DNA of 33,569 bases from the NCBI GenBank assembly GCA_011364975.1, contig RDOE01000035.1, positions 1-33,569 on the forward strand. Reading direction: 5' to 3'. This stretch comes from Promethearchaeota archaeon (lineage in GTDB: Archaea > Asgardarchaeota > Lokiarchaeia > Sigyniarchaeales > SOKP01). Shown in pieces: positions 31,730 through 33,569 of this stretch. The translations under genes were made by a program, and so were the position numbers. The notes beneath the pieces are model-generated. The model had not been told where the DNA came from and made no database searches. It saw only the letters and a program-made list of their open reading frames with translations. Every line of letters starts with the position of its first letter. The stretch's first letter is position 1.

Positions 31730-31942
31730 TTATTCTCTTGAATACTTTTCTATAATATATTGTTGAAGTGACCATACGTATTTTTCAAGATTAAGAATGA
31801 GGATGTTCTGTTGGAGTTCTCTTAAATAGGATACATCTAAATCATCGAAAAGACTTTTTAAATGATCAATAATATTGAATATATTCACGATGATATTCCA
31901 ATCGTGCGCCCATTCCTTATCTTGAACAACAACTTGTTCCAT
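31730..31942 (-). CDS. small hypothetical protein (70 aa)
   Basis: Seventy residues with an acidic, largely helical look (DWNIIVNIFNIIDHLKSLFDD, then LRELQQNILILNLEKYVWSLQQYI); the second half has spaced leucines and may form a short coiled coil. The ATG at 31942 follows GGGGGA by about eight bases, a usable ribosome site. It has no family I recognise and no cysteines or metal motifs. It lies between the transporter and the 7TM-longin gene on the same strand, over 100 bp from each. Probably real, but it could be a chance frame. Confidence 0.45.
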   Translation of the reverse strand: MEQVVVQDKEWAHDWNIIVNIFNIIDHLKSLFDDLDVSYLRELQQNILILNLEKYVWSLQQYIIEKYSRE

Positions 31943-32051
31943 TCTTTTGATCCCCCATTATCTGCTTTAAACTATTTAATATTTATTTATCTAAGATTCC
32001 TATAAAGTTCTAGATTAAAAAATGTTTAGATTATTTCAAATTAGTAATTTT

Positions 32052-33194
32052 TTATAAATATAATTCAAAATTCTGTTCTATAATCTCTTTTGTATCCTTG
32101 AATTCCGAAATATTAATTATTCGATTTAAATCCTGAATTTCAGTTAATTCACGTATATAAGTATTTTTAAAATTAATTGAAAATTTTTTAATGAGATCTT
32201 CAATAATACTATTTTTTCTATTAGTTATTACAACTACTGCATACCCGTAATCATCCTCATACTTAACTACTATTTCAGTGCTTTTAGTTTGAATTAAATC
32301 TATTTTATCAGTCTTATCGATAAATTCACTGAGAATATGATTTAATCCAATCAAAATATTACCCCAGATTGCAGCATCTGTCTCAAATTTTCTCCCAAAA
32401 TTATAAGTATATAACATAACTCCGGATTTATGATATATATTAATAGAATAGATTTCGTTAGGTAGTATAAAGAACATTTCAGGCTCTTTAATGAGCATTA
32501 TATATAAGCCAAAAATAGTAATCCATAATAATATGATATCTAATTCTCTAAAAATAGTCAATTGAAAAATTATGTAAGAGATAAACATCAGTATAGGTAT
32601 TAAAAAGATGAAGGAATTAATTAGCAGAGGAAAAATTCTTTCCTTTTTTCTTGTTCTTAAATAAATCATCATTGAATTATAGATAAAATAAATTGAAATA
32701 AAGCTATACAAAATAATTATGATTAATCCAGTAACGATATTAAAGAGATAATGAATATTTGAGGGTGCAATAATTGTAAAAGAATTAGGAATCGGTAAGG
32801 CGTATTCAATTACAACAGAGTTTGGAATTACTAATATACCGATTAATAAACCATATAAAACTGAAAGTAAAATAAATGGACCAAGTGGAATTTTTTTGTA
32901 TTCCCTAAAAAAATAATAAATGACAAGGGTTAATGTTACAGAAACGAAACCACTTATTATTGAAAGTTTCCATAATAGGAGATTTATCTCCAATGAGAAA
33001 AAAAAGACAACGGAACACATGAATAAGGATGAATAAATGAATCCAAAGTTAAGAATAATTACTGAAATTAAAAAAGCAATTAATTCTGTTCCATACCTCT
33101 TTCTATTCTTATAAACGTAAAGCATAGTTATACCACTCAACAAAAAGAACAAAATATATCCTGTTATGAGGGAAATTGAAGTTATATTTAGCAT
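32052..33194 (-). CDS. seven-transmembrane protein with C-terminal longin/roadblock-like domain
   Basis: A 380-residue protein. Residues 1-240 hold about seven hydrophobic helices (around 8-27, 37-57, 74-95, 104-123, 150-172, 186-210, 217-235). Residues 245-375 form a soluble domain with the alternation expected of the longin/roadblock fold: strands INIYHKSGVMLYTYNF, a helix IWGNILIGLNHILSEF, strands KIDLIQTKSTEIVVKYE and YGYAVVVITN, then a long helix NSIIEDLIKKFSINFKNTY. Asgard archaea are rich in such domains, which in eukaryotes bind small GTPases and act in membrane traffic. The layout looks like a membrane sensor with a GTPase-binding output; ligand and partner are unknown. A broken paralogue of the soluble part lies just upstream on the same strand. 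Confidence 0.65.
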   Translation of the reverse strand: MLNITSISLITGYILFFLLSGITMLYVYKNRKRYGTELIAFLISVIILNFGFIYSSLFMCSVVFFFSLEINLLLWKLSIISGFVSVTLTLVIYYFFREYKKIPLGPFILLSVLYGLLIGILVIPNSVVIEYALPIPNSFTIIAPSNIHYLFNIVTGLIIIILYSFISIYFIYNSMMIYLRTRKKERIFPLLINSFIFLIPILMFISYIIFQLTIFRELDIILLWITIFGLYIMLIKEPEMFFILPNEIYSINIYHKSGVMLYTYNFGRKFETDAAIWGNILIGLNHILSEFIDKTDKIDLIQTKSTEIVVKYEDDYGYAVVVITNRKNSIIEDLIKKFSINFKNTYIRELTEIQDLNRIINISEFKDTKEIIEQNFELYL

Positions 33195-33276
33195 TGGGAA
33201 TTCCTTTATTAACTTTTAGTTTACTTTTTTCTACTAATCCAAATGATATTATATTTTAAATATAGCTAAATTTTAA

Positions 33277-33569
33277 TCATGCTAGAATATAATGCTTAAA
33301 ATGGCGATTAATAAATTCTTTTGCATCCTCAAATCCTGAAATATCTATCAATCCATTCAATTTGCTTAGTTTTTCTTTATGTGCTTGAGAAAAGTCATTC
33401 ATAAATGTATTAATTGATTTTTCTAATATTGAATTTTTATGTTTAGCAACCAATTATACTGCAAATCCAAGTTGATTGTCAAAATTAACTACGATAGCTT
33501 TATCCTTCATTTTAATATACGTTAATTGATTTTCAATATTGGACAAATTTGCCATTATATGACTAATTC
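33277..33569 (-). pseudogene. broken tandem paralogue of the 7TM-longin protein (C-terminal domain, in-frame stop)
   Basis: Minus-strand translation from the window edge to TGA at 33277-33279 gives about 96 codons that line up with the end of the gene at 32052: DKAIVVNFDNQLGFAV then LVAKHKNSILEKSI here against TEIVVKYEDDYGYAVV and VITNRKNSIIEDLI there, and LIDISGFEDAKEFI against IINISEFKDTKEII. An in-frame TAA at 33454-33456 splits it in the middle of the conserved strand; the frame on both sides is intact. No start codon after the stop would rescue a full domain. It is a recent nonsense mutation, a sequencing error or, less likely, a readthrough site. The membrane half lies beyond the window. 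Confidence 0.65.

Noticed and set aside
1..33569. CRISPR arrays, insertion sequences, integrases or attachment sites
   Set aside because: I saw no regularly spaced repeats, transposase or recombinase motifs, or duplicated ends flanking any segment; the one tRNA has no adjacent integrase.

Overview
This AT-rich, gene-dense window is archaeal and most likely from an Asgard archaeon of the Lokiarchaeia type. The evidence is a full set of archaeal isoprenoid-lipid enzymes (phosphomevalonate dehydratase, a UbiD-type decarboxylase, isopentenyl phosphate kinase, geranylgeranyl reductase), frequent GTG/TTG starts, a gelsolin-like protein, and a seven-helix membrane protein ending in a longin/roadblock-like domain. 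The lineage is inferred from protein content; there is no rRNA to confirm it.

Region 1 (1-12,700) is an isoprenoid and membrane-lipid locus. A cis-prenyltransferase (cut by the left edge) diverges from a plus-strand run: HMG-CoA synthase, class II HMG-CoA reductase, UbiD-like anhydromevalonate phosphate decarboxylase, phosphomevalonate dehydratase large and small subunits, mevalonate kinase, and one protein fusing isopentenyl phosphate kinase to type 2 IPP isomerase. Facing it on the minus strand are geranylgeranyl reductase, a polyprenyl diphosphate synthase and UbiX, which makes the prenyl-FMN cofactor needed by the UbiD enzyme. Together they cover the modified archaeal mevalonate route from acetoacetyl-CoA to IPP/DMAPP and on to lipid chains. 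Only the acetoacetyl-CoA thiolase is missing.

Region 2 (12,800-25,100) is mixed: an HD-domain protein, several membrane proteins (one seven-helix, one VTT/DedA-like, one tiny single-pass), a GH38 alpha-mannosidase, a type I phosphodiesterase-like hydrolase, an EF1A/SelB-like protein that has lost its GTPase motifs, an N4/N6 DNA methyltransferase with an unexplained C-terminal tail, a tRNA-Leu(CAG), an alpha/beta hydrolase and a gelsolin-like protein.

Region 3 (25,100-31,600) is a methyl-transfer island. A corrinoid protein and an MttB-family methyltransferase run leftward; a second MttB paralogue and a Cys/Met-type PLP enzyme run rightward. A perfect 8+8 bp inverted repeat sits in the middle of the divergent promoter region. 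Neither MttB carries an in-frame amber codon. A GPH/MelB-type transporter follows, convergent with the PLP gene. The substrate is unknown, and this is the best candidate here for an undescribed pathway.

Region 4 (31,700-end) has a small unknown gene, a 7TM plus longin-like protein, and the tail of a tandem paralogue broken by an in-frame TAA.
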